Shown here one piece after another: positions 1 to 11,710 of a stretch of 64,000 nt of DNA (position 1 is the first letter of the stretch; the number at the start of each line of letters is the position of its first letter). Under the pieces are notes generated by a model, which saw only the letters and a program-made list of their open reading frames with translations, did not search any database and was not told where the DNA came from. This stretch comes from Multifurca ochricompacta. Taxonomy: Eukaryota > Basidiomycota > Agaricomycetes > Russulales > Russulaceae. Both the position numbers and the translations under genes were made by a program. The stretch is taken from the NCBI GenBank assembly GCA_022496185.1, contig WTXG01000169.1:1-64000 (forward strand). Direction: 5' to 3'.

Positions 1-930
1 TTATGCTGGAATTCACCACCTTCAAAAACTTCAACCACAACATCCCCCAGATCATCAACCCTTTCCAATGCACCAACCTCTTTCTGTCATTAATAAGAGG
101 GGAAGCAGTGGACAACTGGACAATGGAGCAGCTGGAGTGGCTGAACAAACAAATAGACCAGTGGATGATGGACCACAAGTGAAGGACTCTGGGAAACTAT
201 TGCCCAGAGATTCAAGGATGCCTTCACAGATGGCAGGCCAAACAGAAGGCTGCTTGAGAGTTAAAATCTCTCAAGATGGACAAAGGAGAACTGGACACCT
301 ATGTAGCAAAGTTCAGAAGCCTGGCCAACCAAGCAGGCTATGACATGGACAAGGAGGCCACACTAGACCTCTTCTCCCAGGGGCTACCCAACCCCCTTGT
401 AAAGAACATCATCCAATTCCACCACCCCCAGGATTGGGATGGATGGGTGGATGCTGCTCAATGACAGCAGTAAGACTGTCTTGACTTCCAGACACACTTC
501 AGAGTCAACATGAAGAAAGGGAAGACTCAAGACCAATGGAGGACAGCCTTTGGAATCAAGCCCACACATACCTCACAGAGGGATCCCAATGCAATGGATA
601 CCTCAGCTGATAGAACCAGAGCACAAGCAACACTCATGGAGGATGAGTGGCAGACATTGATGAAGGAAGGGAGGTGCTTCTGCTGCAAGGCACAGGGACA
701 CATGTCAAAGGAATGCCCAAAGAGAGGGGTGCAGGCAGCCAAGGCCACAGTTGCACCTGTCCACAGTGATAAATCCCTCCCTGACAAGAAGACAATGACA
801 AAAGAGGAAAAGGCACAAGATCTGTGGGCAAAAATGATGAATGAAAGCAAGGAAGTATGAGCTATCCTTGCGGAGAAAGCATTTGCAAAGAAGGATTTTT
901 GACCAGCTCTACCCTGATGGCCTGGGCTCA
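1..930 (+). pseudogene. Ty3/gypsy gag remnant (element G0)
   Basis: This is the middle and C-terminal part of a retrotransposon Gag (capsid/nucleocapsid). It is recognisable by alignment with the gag frames of the other copies in this window (53530-54180 and 14998-15360). A CX2CX4HX4C zinc knuckle lies at about 675-720, inside the segment reading FCCKAQGHMSKECPK. The frame is broken by several stops, for example the TGA and TAA at 462-475, where sister copies have sense codons. It enters the window already open, so its 5' end and 5' LTR lie to the left. At 931 an LTR-A cuts it just where protease would begin. It is non-functional. Confidence 0.85.
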
Positions 931-1360
931 TGTTACAAACCCCATCACTCCCTGTTTTCTTTTACCTCCCTAACAACGACCCTTCTTTACTGCCTACATT
1001 ACACTTCCAGATCACATCTCCATCATGGGATCCCTCACATGCTCTTTGTCCATCCCTGTGACCATCTTGACACTTGTTGTACCCTATTTGACTCTGTTTT
1101 CCTTTTTCTTATCATCTTATCTATATGACTGGACTCTTACTTAATTCCCTATCAGAAGCCAGGCTTTATGCCATCTGCTTTCAGATATTTGGACCCACTT
1201 GACTCCATATTCCTTATCTATAGATGCTCATCTCTTTACATATATAAGTCCACTGTAGACTACATTGTAGACCTCAGACTCAACTTATTGAATACATTGG
1301 TGTTTGTCTTCTGGACTCCTCCCTTTGACTTTGTCCATCTGTCTCAGTGCTTTTGGCACT
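931..1360 (+). repeat. LTR-A, 3'-truncated
   Basis: The sequence begins TGTTACAAACCCC like the other LTR-A copies and has the TATA-like tatataag near 1238. It is followed by the AGACTCAACTTA-type presumed RNA start at about 1275. Homology to LTR-A stops at about 1360, where the LTR of copia C1 begins, so roughly the last 150 bp are missing. It lies in the G0 gag in the same orientation. No TSD can be read because the right end is lost. Confidence 0.8.
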
Positions 1361-1740
1361 TGTCTGTGATGGATTGCAATCCATTGATGAGCAGGAGGAG
1401 CATGAAAGCACACCACACTTGTCTATGATTCTAGCTTTGGGCTAGAATGACTAATTTTTGGAGTGCCCCTCAGGGGCGATGAACTTATTCATCCTGTTGA
1501 AATAAATCTTTCATATGATTTTACAGACTATGGCCTCTTGTCTTGATTATTCTATGTTGCTGATTCAAGCATGACCAAAACTTAGCCCCTGTATTACAAA
1601 GATCTTGTGTTCATATTGAAATAAGCTGTAGTGTAAAATGTATAATAAAGCTCGAAAATTGAGCAAGAAATAAGTAACAAATAAAAATTGTTTTCTTTGT
1701 GCACATCTACAAAGCCTATCTCACACTCATAACTATACCA
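1361..1740 (+). repeat. 5' LTR of copia element C1
   Basis: I infer this LTR from three things: the break in LTR-A homology at about 1360, the following copia-type primer site at 1741, and a copia gag-pol just downstream. The left end holds a perfect short palindrome (ATGGATTGCAATCCAT, about 1369-1384). The true first base may be 1361 or 1365. No second LTR of this family is seen in the window, so the limits are approximate. Confidence 0.5.
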
Positions 1741-1754
1741 GGTTATGGGCCCTG
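1741..1754 (+). other. Primer binding site of copia C1
   Basis: GGTTATGGGCCCTG directly follows the LTR end. The same string follows the LTRs of copia C3 (minus strand, about 43213-43226) and C4 (63151). Its complement corresponds to the anticodon stem-loop of initiator tRNA-Met (…CATAACC…). That is the half-tRNA priming known from Drosophila copia and yeast Ty5. Confidence 0.65.
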
Positions 1755-1810
1755 CTGCTGCTAAATAAACTCGAAACTTACTTGTGTCATTTGCACTACA
1801 TTCTTTCATT

Positions 1811-4076
1811 ATGACTGATGATCTTAAACTCAATGTTATCAAGTTAGCAGCAGATGGATCCAACTGGATCATGTACTGAGATTGCATGAAGTGGATCATG
1901 GATATGAGGGGCTTATCAGAACTCCTCATGAACAACACTGTCACACAAAAATACATTGATGCTGGAACAATAGGAGGGATTACTCCTGCACAACAATGGA
2001 CAGTGGATGGAGCTATAGTGAAACAGCTCATTGCTGCGTCCATACCTGATACAGTCTTTAATTGAATTAAGACTGCGATGCATGCGAAGGCAGTATGGGA
2101 CATCTTGACAACTCTTTTTGAGGGACGATCGAGTAGTTTGATGGTGGATCTTGGAAGGAAGTTCCAAAACATGAAATGTGGTGAAGACGACAATGTACAT
2201 GCTCACCTTGATAGGCTGGATGAGATGCGAGAGAAGCTCGCATCTATCGGCAGAGTTGTTGATGACCTTGAGTATGTCACCATCATCTCAGGTTCATTAC
2301 CACCATCCTATGATGGTCCCATCGAATCTCTTATGACATCATATGATGCCAGTAATCAAGTTGTGACCCCTGTTGCTATAAAGCGAGTTGCCATCAATGT
2401 ATATGAATGTTGACTCCTCCGAAAAGCACCTCAGGATGAGGCATTTGTAGCAAGTATCCAGCAGAAGAAGAAAAAGCACAACATTGAGTGTTTCAATTGC
2501 CACAAGAAGGGGCATATCAAAGTGGACTGTTGGGCAAAGGGAGGAGGAAAAGAAGGCCAAGGGCCAAAGAGAACCAAGAGCGACAAAGACAATGTTGCTG
2601 TTGCAGCAGAAAAGACAGACAAGTCCACAGATATTGAGTCTTGGGTCGTCAAAGTTACAAGTTATCAAGAGCAAGAGCCAAGTACTTTGTCAGTAGAAGA
2701 GACGGCAAGTGCAGCAAATGCATGTGAAGCCGAGCTTTACGATTCTGGTGCCTCACAGCACATATCCCCTTTTCATCACCAATTTCTCTCCTATCAGTCT
2801 ATTCCCCCTCAACCTATTAGTGCTGCCGACAAATGCCTGTTCTATGCAATTGGCACTGGTGACCTTCAAATTGAAGTGCCCAATGGTGTATCGACCACTC
2901 CAATAATCTTGTGAGATATACTGCATGTGCCTGACATTCCACTCACTGTTGTATCAATAGGGTGCATTGCAGGTGCAGGTTATGCTGTATCTTTCGAAGG
3001 CAATTATTGCAAGATCAAAAATCAAACAGGACACCAGATAGGCAGTATAGCGGCAAATTCAAATGGATTATACAAAGTCAAGCACACAGATCAGGTAGCA
3101 ATAGCGATAACAGAGGAAGTTGATCTTCCCATGCTCCATAAACAACTTGGCCACATCTCTGTTGATGCCATTCATACGTTGATTTGCAGTCATGCAGTCA
3201 CCGGACTGCGTTTAATAGATGAGCATTCACCATTCTTTTGCAAATCATGCAAATATGCCAAGTTAACACACAAGACAATCAAAAAGGAGCATACAGCACT
3301 GCCTGCAAAAGCTTTTGGAGAAGAAATCCACACTGATTTATGGGGACCGTCCCCAACTTCTACTATTGGAGGATGAAAATACTATGTGACATTCACTGAC
3401 AATTATTCAAGATTTACAAAGATAGAGCTCTTGAGAAGTAAAGATGAGGCACTAAAAGCTTACAAGAGCTTTGCAGCTTGGGCCTTAACACAGCACAGTG
3501 TTTGCATTTGACGATTGCAATCAGACTGTGGAGGTGAATTTACAAGTAATGAATTCATGAAATTTTTGCAAGAACAAGGTACTGAACGACATCTTACAAC
3601 TCATGATACTCCACAACATAATGGCATGGCGGAATCATTGAACCGCTGTCTTTTGGAGCATGTGCACACCATCCTTCACCATGCACAACTGCCCAAAAAC
3701 TTATGGGGGGAGGCTATTCATTTCACTGTATGGTTAAAGAACTGTACTTCTACAAAAGCACTCAGTAATGTAACACCTTTCGAGTGTCTTTACCAAGAAA
3801 AACCTAACCTGGAGAGAGTACCTGAGTGGGGACAGCACATCTGGGTTCACAATCACACAGGCTCAAAACTGGATGTGTGAGGCCTAGAAGCACAATGGGT
3901 AGGTTACGATCAAGACAGTACACATGCTTCCTGCATGTATTGGACAGAGAAATGAACTGTTTCTGTAGAATGAAACTTCAAGTTCATGCCTCCAACTGTC
4001 TCTCTTTATTCACCACCTCCCAGTTATGCCACTGCAACTTTGCAACCTCAAGTTGTGACACAAGTTCCACCAGCCA
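1811..4076 (+). pseudogene. Ty1/copia gag-pol, decayed and truncated (C1)
   Basis: Gag (about 1811-2690) starts MTDDLKLNVIKLAADGSNW and contains the UBN2-type region (WDILTTLFEG), then a CX2CX4HX4C knuckle near 2495-2530 (CFNCHKKGHIKVDC). Protease follows with YDSGASQH at about 2740. The integrase zinc-binding H/H/C/C stretch (HKQLGH … CKSCKYAK) is near 3135-3260. The integrase core follows with HTDLWG, SDCGGEF and DTPQHNGMAESLNR, the last motif holding the catalytic Glu. Stops interrupt the frame at about 1878, 2062, 2412, 2912, 3374 and 3878. RT and RNase H are absent because an inverted LTR-A cuts the element at 4077. It is non-functional. Confidence 0.85.
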
Positions 4077-4664
4077 TGTTACATCTGGTGTGGGATGTTC
4101 TGCATGACTTGTGCGACAGCTGAGTTCGAGGTTCAGATAAGAAACCAATAAGGCCTCTTGGAGTCAATGATGATAGAGTCACCATCAAAGGGGCTGTTCC
4201 CTAAGACAATGTTGAGTGGAGAGTGCCAGAAGCACTGAGACAAGTGAGTCAAAGAGTTTCAAAGGGAAGTCCAGAAGATGAACACTGATGTATTCAATAT
4301 GTTGAGTCTGAGGTCTACAGTGTAGTCTACAGCAGACTTATATACATAAGGAGGTGAGCATCTATCAATAAGAAACACGGAGTCAAGTGGGCCTGAATAT
4401 CTGGAAGTGGAGGGCATAAAGCCTGGCCTCTACTGATAGGGAATTAAGTAAATGTCTGGTTGTATGATAAGAAGATAAGCGATAGCAAGACAAACAAAGA
4501 TAAACAATGGGTCAACATGTACATTCAAAGGGGTCACAAGGAAGGGTGCAGAGCATGTGATGGATCCCATGATGGAGATGTGATCTGGTAGTGAAGTGTG
4601 GGTGGCAAGGAGGGGTCATCATTGGGTAAGGTAAAGAAAATGGGGAGAGATGGGGTTTGTAGCA
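4077..4664 (-). repeat. 3' LTR-A of chromovirus G1
   Basis: This is a complete 588-bp LTR-A in minus orientation. Its plus-strand left edge is TGTTACATCTGG and its right edge …TTTGTAGCA. It is followed by the complement of a purine tract (agaagagggggtga, about 4665-4680), as expected for a 3' LTR preceded by a polypurine tract. It abuts truncated copia C1 on the left. Confidence 0.85.
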
Positions 4665-4695
4665 TCACCCCCTCTTCTGGTTCTAGCAGTCTCAG

Positions 4696-5928
4696 CTAGA
4701 AATGACTTGTACTGTCATCATCTTGTACCAGCTCCAGGTAGTCATCAGCTACATTACAGTCATCCATTGTATATGACTCTAACTCCTGCGGACATGCATG
4801 GGTATGAAGGAATCCGTATGGGCCACACTGACCACACATGCAGCACAAATTGTAGATGGGACAATCAATTTCTCAATGTCTGGCATTGTGACAGAGGCAT
4901 TTGCCACACCACCCTGATGGGTTGTTGATTGTTGGGGCCACCCCTACACGATGGAAGATGCAGTGTTGACTCCAGTGGAGATTGCTTCAGCAGTGACAAC
5001 ACCATTTGTGGTTGAGGGGGCAGTTCCAACTAATGTAGTACTTACTGTCGCAACACCAACATGTCTCTCTGTGTGGGTTCTTGTGCAGGTGTGGCATCTC
5101 GAGGCAGCTTGGTAGCAACATTGGGGCAGTGCCCAGTGTTTGAGGGGGGAGGGGTTGTGCATAGGTGTCAGCATACCTTTCAGCGATAGTTTGATATGCA
5201 TCCCCTATCTCTAACCTCTTTCTAATCTCTGTGATCTCCTGCTCCAACTGAAACATCCCATTGGTTAACCTTGCCATCATCTTCGCATGCTCCTTGTATT
5301 GTTGGTTCAGCATCCTCCACAAGGTGATGTTCTTCTGCAGCCTCATAACTTCTGCCTTGAGGTGCGGGAGCCTCATGTCGTTCATTACCTCGTTGATTGC
5401 AAAGGCATGACAGTCTTCCGCAGTGAGATGCCCCAACTGTTCATCAGTCAGTGTGTGATGGAGCCAACCTGTATACCTCTCTTCTAAATAGATGGGGGCC
5501 CCATAGACTGGCCCATTTTTCTTCATACACCCCACCATGTCCATTCCTCCATTGATGTAGTAGATATATTTTGCGATGGCAGTGGTGCCATCGGCCATGG
5601 TGATTTCCAGAGGGAAGTACATTGACAAGTTGGGATTGTTGGGGATGAATGGAAACTCAGGGGCTTTATCATTGATCTCTCTGTTGAGTAAATCATTTGG
5701 GTGGGGTTCTTCACAATGGGTGAAGTCGTCATTTGGGTTGGGGGACTGGTTCTTGGTGTGGGCCTCTGCGGCTTCATAGTCAATGGGGGAGGAGGGATGA
5801 GTGGAGGGGTGAGCCAAGGGGAAGTTTTCGATGATGGCCATAGGGGAAGCAAAAGCATTGACAGTGGCAGAGGCAGTGATGAAAGACATAATGGATTGTT
5901 TGGTGGTAGTAATCTGCTGGGAGGGCAT
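4696..5928 (-). CDS. ORF3 of chromovirus G1, Cys-rich protein downstream of pol
   Basis: This is an extra reading frame between the chromodomain end of pol and the 3' LTR. It starts with MPSQQITTTKQSIMSF at 5928. The N-terminal half is conserved but unrecognised, including a PEFPFIPNNPN stretch, YGAPIYLEERY and a charged, probably helical segment (KAEVMRLQKN … LEQEITEIRKRL). The C-terminal part has canonical CX2CX4HX4C knuckles, one beginning CWCCDSKYYISWNC. The frame is open through the first knuckle to 4987; beyond that a frame break separates the remaining knuckles, which end near YLELVQDDD and a TAG at 4696. One presumed Arg codon at 5140-5142 reads CAA here and TGA in G2, G3 and G4. The function is unknown. 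The position is that of env, but no signal peptide or membrane segment is visible. Confidence 0.7.
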
Positions 5929-5939
5929 GTACTGGGGGT

Positions 5940-7822
5940 CAATCTATGAGGGAGATGGCTTCTTTTATTCTCATCTGGGTGCTTCTGGGTGTTGGTTGTG
6001 GAACTCTGAGATCAGGACTGGCGCAAATATATTTCGGCAGGCTCCCACGATGTGTCAGAGTCTGGGAATCCTTTCCACTTAACAAGGTAATGCAGCTTGC
6101 ACCCTCGGCCTTTATGTAGGGAGTCCAGAATCTGCTCCACCTCCCATTCCGCTTCTCCATCAATTAATTCAGGGGGAGGTCTCAGGAAGTTTTCCCCATG
6201 CAGGGACGTCTCTTTGTAAGGTGTTAGAAGCCTGGCATGGAAGACTGGATGGATCCTCCATGTGGCTGGGAGCTCGAGCTCATATGACACATCTGACAGC
6301 TTCCAAGCTATTCTGAAAGGTCCATGACGTCGGGGCGCTAATTTGGCTGTTGGATGTGACGTGTGAATGTTCTTCCCTTCCAGCCATATGAAGTCATTGG
6401 TCTGATAAGGTGTGAACCGTGAAGGTTTTTCTGACAGGATTCTTTGTGCCTTCAGAAGATTCTCATTGGCCGATTTCTGGATTTCCTCCCATTGGCTGAT
6501 ACGCTGTGTGGCTGATGGCACATTCATGGGTTTATCAGTCCAGGTGGTCCGTGGTGTCCATCCCATGATAAGGGAGAAATGGTGGGGTCTTTGTCGTACC
6601 ATTGGGCCAGGAGTTGTGCACAAACTCCACAGTTGCCAGCCAGTCTGCCCAGTCATCCTGTCATCCATTGCACCAGAACCAAAGGTACTGTTCAAGCCAT
6701 TGGTTCATCCATTCCAATTGTCCATCTGTTTGTGGGTGATAGGCTGTTGAAATGTTCTGTGTTATGTCCAGGGTTTTACAGAGCACTTTGGCAAACATGG
6801 AGGTAAAACATGGGTCACAGTCAGAGATAATCTTTTTGGGGAGGCCATAGTGTCTGTAGATGTGATTTAGGTAAAGCTTGGCTACTCCTTCTGCTGTGAT
6901 GGACTCATTGCATGGTATGAATAGTGCCACCTTTGAACAGTTGTGATCAGTGATGGTCAGGATAGAATCAAAGCCTCTGGAGATGGGGAGTTTGATGATG
7001 AAGTCCATTGCAATGGTCTGGAATGGTAACAATGTTGTGGGTGTAATTGGGAATGGTGCCAGTGTACTTGGGTGTGTGTTTATTTTGTTGGCCTGGCAAT
7101 CTGCGCAGCCTTTCACATACTCCTCAACATCCTTTTTCATGTTTGGCCACCAGTAGTCTCATTTGGCTAGGGCATACATGTTTCCAATGCCAGGGTGTCC
7201 TGCAGATGGTGTATTGTGGTGAAAATGGATCACCCCCCTCTTAATGTTGTCACCACTGGTGACAACAAGACGGTCTCCATCCTTCCACCACAGGCCATCA
7301 ACCTTCTTCAGATTGTGTGCATCTGCCCAGGATTTGCACAACTGCTGGTTCATGTTTTGCAATACCTGGGCCCACAGGTCCATATCATGAAGACTGACTG
7401 TAGCTGTTTTGGCAAAAACCTCTTCAGGGAGTACTGTGATATCACTGTTGTCCTCTCCTCCATTGTTTAGATCAGGCCATCTGGACAGAGTGTCTGCACA
7501 AGCATTACAACTTCCTGCAATGTGTTTCAGCATGAAGTTATATTCTTCTAGCTCTAGGACTTCGCAAGCAACTTGTCGACTAATCTTGTGGGTTCTTTCC
7601 AGTAGAGTAGATTGGAGTGATCAGTGAGGATGATAGTCTTATGAGGGGTTCCTGCTAGATATGGTTGCCAATGTCGTAATGCTTTTACAATGGCCAATAA
7701 TTCTCTATCCCAAATGTTGTAATTCCGTTCCGCTGGCAAGAATGTTTCCGAATAAAAGGCAACAGGGTGGAGAAGCCCTGCTGCATCCCACTGGTTTAAT
7801 ACAGCACCATTAGTGAAGTGGG
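5940..7822 (-). pseudogene. Chromovirus G1 pol, 3' part: RNase H, integrase, chromodomain
   Basis: Read on the minus strand from right to left, the RNase H end (YNIWDRELLAIVKALRHW at about 7690-7730) is followed by the linker with D.LSRWPDLNNG. The integrase HHCC zinc finger is next (VKGCADCQANK, about 7080). The integrase core has AMDFIIKLP, the SDCDPCFTS motif and YHPQTDGQ. The GPY/F-like module (HGPFRIAWKLSDVSYELELP … HARLLTPYKE) and the chromodomain (HYLVKWKGFPDSDTSWEPAE, about 6030-6100) complete it. Several frame breaks make it non-functional. A solo LTR-B interrupts the RNase H region at 7823. Confidence 0.85.
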
Positions 7823-8225
7823 TAAAGAATGCAGCCTGAGGTTAGATAATCCAAACTACCTAGAATGGTAGTTATAATTCAGTTGTGTTGGTCAGAACTG
7901 ATAATATTAGTCTTTACCTAGAATGGTAGTTATAACTAGTACATGTTAGCTACATAGGTAAAGATAAGATAACAAAATACTCACTTCAGTTGTGTTGGTC
8001 AGAACTGAAGTGAACTGTACAGTAAAAGCGTCCTTTAAATACTGTAAACGAGTGTGCTTATAGTAACCAAGATAAAGAAGGATTGTGTCTAATCAAGTAA
8101 GGTATCAAACTATTCACAGGAAGGTGAAACGCAGTCCGCGTGCTACTGCACAACACACAACTCGCTTGTTAGTACCACACACTTAGCGATTGATCCGACC
8201 TGGCCATATTGATCCATTTCCGACA
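7823..8225 (-). repeat. Solo LTR-B in G1
   Basis: This 403-bp element in minus orientation (TGTCGGAAATGGATC… on its own strand) is flanked by the direct repeat GTGGG at 7818-7822 and 8226-8230. Removing the element and one repeat restores the RNase H reading seen in G2 at about 12360. Two further LTR-B copies lie at 50671 and 52081. Confidence 0.85.
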
Positions 8226-8613
8226 GTGGGATGTGTCAACTTCAAGTTTGAAGGGTCTTTCCAGATCCGGTTGTAGAAGAACTGGTTCTGAACCAATGAT
8301 ATCTTGAATATGTTCAAAAGCCTGTTGCTGTTCATCTGTCCAATGCCAAGGGACCCCTTTCTTTAGTAATCCGTTCAGTGGTTGGGCGATTCCTGAGAAT
8401 CCCTGGATGAAGCATTGGTAAAAATTACAAAATCCAATGAAGGATCATACGTCCTTGACACATGTAGGCACTGGCCATTCCCAGATTCCTTGTACCTTCA
8501 CCAGGTCCATTTGCACCTGTCCTCCCTCTAGGATGACTCCTAGGTATTCCACACTTGATTGTTCGAATGAGCATTTGGCAGGTTTGAGGTATAGGTCATG
8601 TTCATGCAGGATG
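8226..8613 (-). pseudogene. Chromovirus G1 RT/RNase H remainder
   Basis: This continues G1 pol beyond the LTR-B insertion and covers the connection between RT and RNase H (…FVGFCNFY… region and LKPAKCSFEQSSVEYLGV, read on the minus strand). The copy stops at 8613, where the LTR of G2 starts. The RT palm, protease, gag and 5' LTR of G1 are not found elsewhere in the window. Confidence 0.7.
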
Positions 8614-9206
8614 TGTTACATCCGGTGTGGGATGTTCCACATGACTTGTGTGACAGCGGAGCAAGGGTTCAGGTAAGAAACCAATAAGGCTTCTTGGAGT
8701 TCAAGGTGTATCAAGTCAAAGTCAAAGAGGCTGCACTCTAAGACAACATTAAGCGGAAGAGCACTGAAAGTGCTGAGATGATCGAAGCTCAAGGATCAAA
8801 GGGGAAATCCCAAAGACAAGCACCGATGGATTCAATAAGTCGAGTCTCAAGTCTACATCATAGTTACAGCAGACTTATATACATAATTGAGTGGGCATCT
8901 ACAAGATAAGAAACTAGAGTCAGGTGAGCCTGAATATGTGGAAGCAGAGGGTGTAAAGCCTGGCTTCTGATAGGGTATTAAGTAAGTGTCTGGTCGTAAC
9001 GATAGAGAGATAAGAAGATAAGAAGATAAGAGTCAAACAGAAGTACAGTAGTATAAACAAAGGTAAAGGCAGTCATGGGGAAGGGAGCAGGGCACATGAC
9101 GGATCCCAGGATGGAGACGTGATCAAGAAGTGCATAGTAGGTGGTAAGGACAGGTTCTCATTGGGGAGGGTGAAGAAAATAGGGAGGCTCAGCACTGGTT
9201 GTAACA
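8614..9206 (-). repeat. 3' LTR-A of chromovirus G2
   Basis: This 593-bp LTR-A in minus orientation starts TGTTACATCCGGTG and ends GGTTGTAACA. The complement of the polypurine tract (tcaccccctcttctgg) follows immediately at 9207. It is placed inside the RT of G1, in the same orientation as G1. Confidence 0.85.
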
Positions 9207-9237
9207 TCACCCCCTCTTCTGGCTCTAGCAGACCCGG

Positions 9238-10475
9238 CTAGAAACGACTCATACCGTCATCATCTTGTACCAACTTGAGATACTCATCTGCCACATTGCG
9301 GTCATCCATCATGTAATTCTCCTTGTTGTCATCTTGGGGGCATTGGTGAGTGCGAAGGAACCCATAAGGGCCGCATTGACCACAGGAGCAGCAGAGGTCA
9401 TGGACTGGACAGTCCAGTTCATGGTGTCCTGCATTATGATGGAGGCACTTGCCACACCATGCTGATGGATTGTTGATCATCAGGGCAACTCCTATGTGGT
9501 GAAAGATGCAGAACCAGCTCCAATGCAGGTTGCTGCAACAGTGACAGCACCACTTGCAGTTAAGTGGGCAGTTCCAGCTGATGTGATACTTGCTATCGCA
9601 GCACCAACATGTCTCGCCGTGGGGATTCTCATGCAGGCGTGGCATCTCGAACCAATTGGGCAGCAACACAGGGGCCGCTCCCAATGATCATGGGGGGAGA
9701 GGTCATGTGTAGGTGTCGGTGTACCTTTCAGTGATAGTCTGATACACATCTCCCTTCTCCAACCTCTTCTGAATCTCCACCAACTCCTGCTCTATCTGGA
9801 ACATCCCATTCGTCAATCTTGCCATCATCTTTGCATGCTCCTTGTACTGTTTGTTGAGCGTAGAGTGAAGCATCAGGTTCTTCTGCAGCCTCATGACCTC
9901 AGCCTTGAGGCACGGAAGTCGCATGTTGTTAAGTACCTCGTTGATGGCGAATGCCTGTGTGTCTTCTGCAGCCAAATGCCCAAGTTGTTTGTTGGTCAAT
10001 GTGTGATGAAGGCATCCAGTATATCTCTCCTCCAAATAAACAGGAGCCCCATAAACGGGGCCACCCTTCTTCATGCATCCGGCTATGTCCATTCCCCCAT
10101 TCATGTAGAAGATATACTTGGCAATGGCGGTCATCCCATCGGCCATTGTAATCTCCAGGGGGAAGTACATGGAAGACTTGGGGTTGTTAGTGATGAATGG
10201 AAACTCTGGGACTTTGTCATCTAACTCCATACCCAAAAGGTCATTTGGGTGCAGCTCTTCACTGTGTTCGAAGTCATCATTTGGATTGGGGGATTGATTC
10301 TTGACCTGAGCTTCGGCAGCCTCGTAGTCGATGGGTAAAGAGGGACGTGTAGAGGGGTGAGCTGAGGGAAGTTCTTGACAACTACTGTGGTGGCGGTGAA
10401 GGCGTTGATGGCAGCATTGGCAGCGATGAAAGACATAATGGATTGTTTGGTGGTAGGACATTGCTGTGGGAGCAT
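9238..10475 (-). pseudogene. ORF3 of chromovirus G2
   Basis: This is a second copy of the ORF3 family, colinear with 4696-5928 and 18912-20144. The start MLPQQCPTTKQSIMSF is at 10475 and a frame shift follows near 10380. The conserved middle (PLEITMADGMTAIAKYIFYM, YGAPVYLEERYTG) and the probable helical segment are intact. A TGA at 9688-9690 replaces a presumed Arg codon just before the knuckle region. The knuckle region (CWCCDSKYHISWNC, CCHCCSNLHWSWFC, CGKCLHHNAGHHELDC, then a further Cys-rich stretch) is open and ends with LVQDDDGMSRF at 9238. Confidence 0.75.
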
Positions 10476-10512
10476 GTACTGGGGGATTCGATTAGGGTCT
10501 GAGGCAGCTCTT

Positions 10513-11710
10513 TTAATTGTCCTTGGGCACTTCTGGATGTCGGGTGTGAAACTCCGAGATAAGGACTGGAGCAAAGATATTCCTGGCAGGCTCCCATGAG
10601 TTGTCAGAGTCTGGGAATCCCTTCCACTTGACAAGGTAATGTAGTTTGCACCCCCAGCCTTTACATATGGAATCTAGAATCTGCTCCACTTCCCATTCTG
10701 CTTCTCCATCAATCAGTTTGGGAAGGGGTCTTGGGAAGTTTTCCCTGTGCAGGGGTGTTTCCTTATATGGTGTCAGAAGTCGGGCATGGAAGACTGGATG
10801 GATTCTCCATGTGGGCAGAAGTTCGAGCTCATATGACACATCTGACAGCTTCCTTGTTATCTTGAAGGGTCCATGTCATCGAGGTGCTAACTTGGCTGTT
10901 GGGTGTGACATACGGATGTTCTTTCCTTTGAGCCATACCAAGTCATTGGTCTGATAAGGTGTGAACTTTGAGGGTTTCTCTGACAGGGTTCTTTGTGCCT
11001 TCAGCAGGTTTTCATTGGCTGATTGTCTGATCTCTTCCCATTGGTTGATATGTTGCGTGGCTGACAGGACGTTCGTGGGTTTATTGGTCCAGGTGGTTCG
11101 CGGCGTCCATCCCATGATAAGCAAAAATGGAGAGGCTTTTGTAGTGCCATTGGGCCATGAATTATGCGTGAACTCTGCTGTTGCCAGCCAGTCTGCCCAA
11201 TCATCTTGTCACCCATTACACCAGAATCAAAGATATTGTTCCAACCACTGGTTTGTCCTTTCTGATTGCCCGTCGGTCTGTGGGTGGTAGGCTGTTGAGA
11301 TGTTTTGGGTGATGTCCAGAATTTTACAGAGTGCCTTAGCAAAGGCGGAAGTGAAGCGGGGATTGTGGTCAGAAATGATCTTTTGGGGGAGGCTGTAGTG
11401 TCTGTAGACATGATCCAGGTAAAGTTTGGCTACCCCTTCTGCTGTGATGGTCTCATTACAGGGTATGAACAGTGCTGCTTTAGAACAGTCATGGTCTGTA
11501 ACGGTCAGGATTGAGTTGAAGCCTCTAGATGTGGGGAGTTTGATGATGAAGTCCATAGCAACAGTCTGAAATGGCATCAAAGTCATGGGTGTGATTGGGA
11601 ATAGAGCTGGTGGGTGTGGGTGCATATTAACTTTATTGGCTTGGCAATCCGCACACCCTTTCACGTAGTTCTCCATGTCCTTTTTCATGTTTGGCCACCA
11701 GTAATCTCAT
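10513..11710 (-). pseudogene. Chromovirus G2 integrase and chromodomain
   Basis: On the minus strand the HHCC zinc finger (VKGCADCQANKVN, about 11650) is followed by the catalytic core (AMDFIIKLPTSRGFNS, SDHNPRFTSAFAK, YHPQTDGQSERTNQWLEQYL). The GPY/F-like module and chromodomain (HYLVKWKGFPDSDNSWEPA, about 10590-10640) come next. Frame breaks occur near 11225, 11100 and 10870. Sequence is most like G1 and G3. Confidence 0.85.

Noticed and set aside
527..931. Minus-strand open frame opposite gag (134 codons)
   Set aside because: It is a shadow of the plus-strand Gag frame, with composition explained by the antisense of the Lys/Glu-rich gag.
5523..5942. Pro/Ser-rich minus-strand frame overlapping ORF3
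   Set aside because: It lies in another frame of the same strand as ORF3. Its equivalent is not maintained in the other ORF3 copies.
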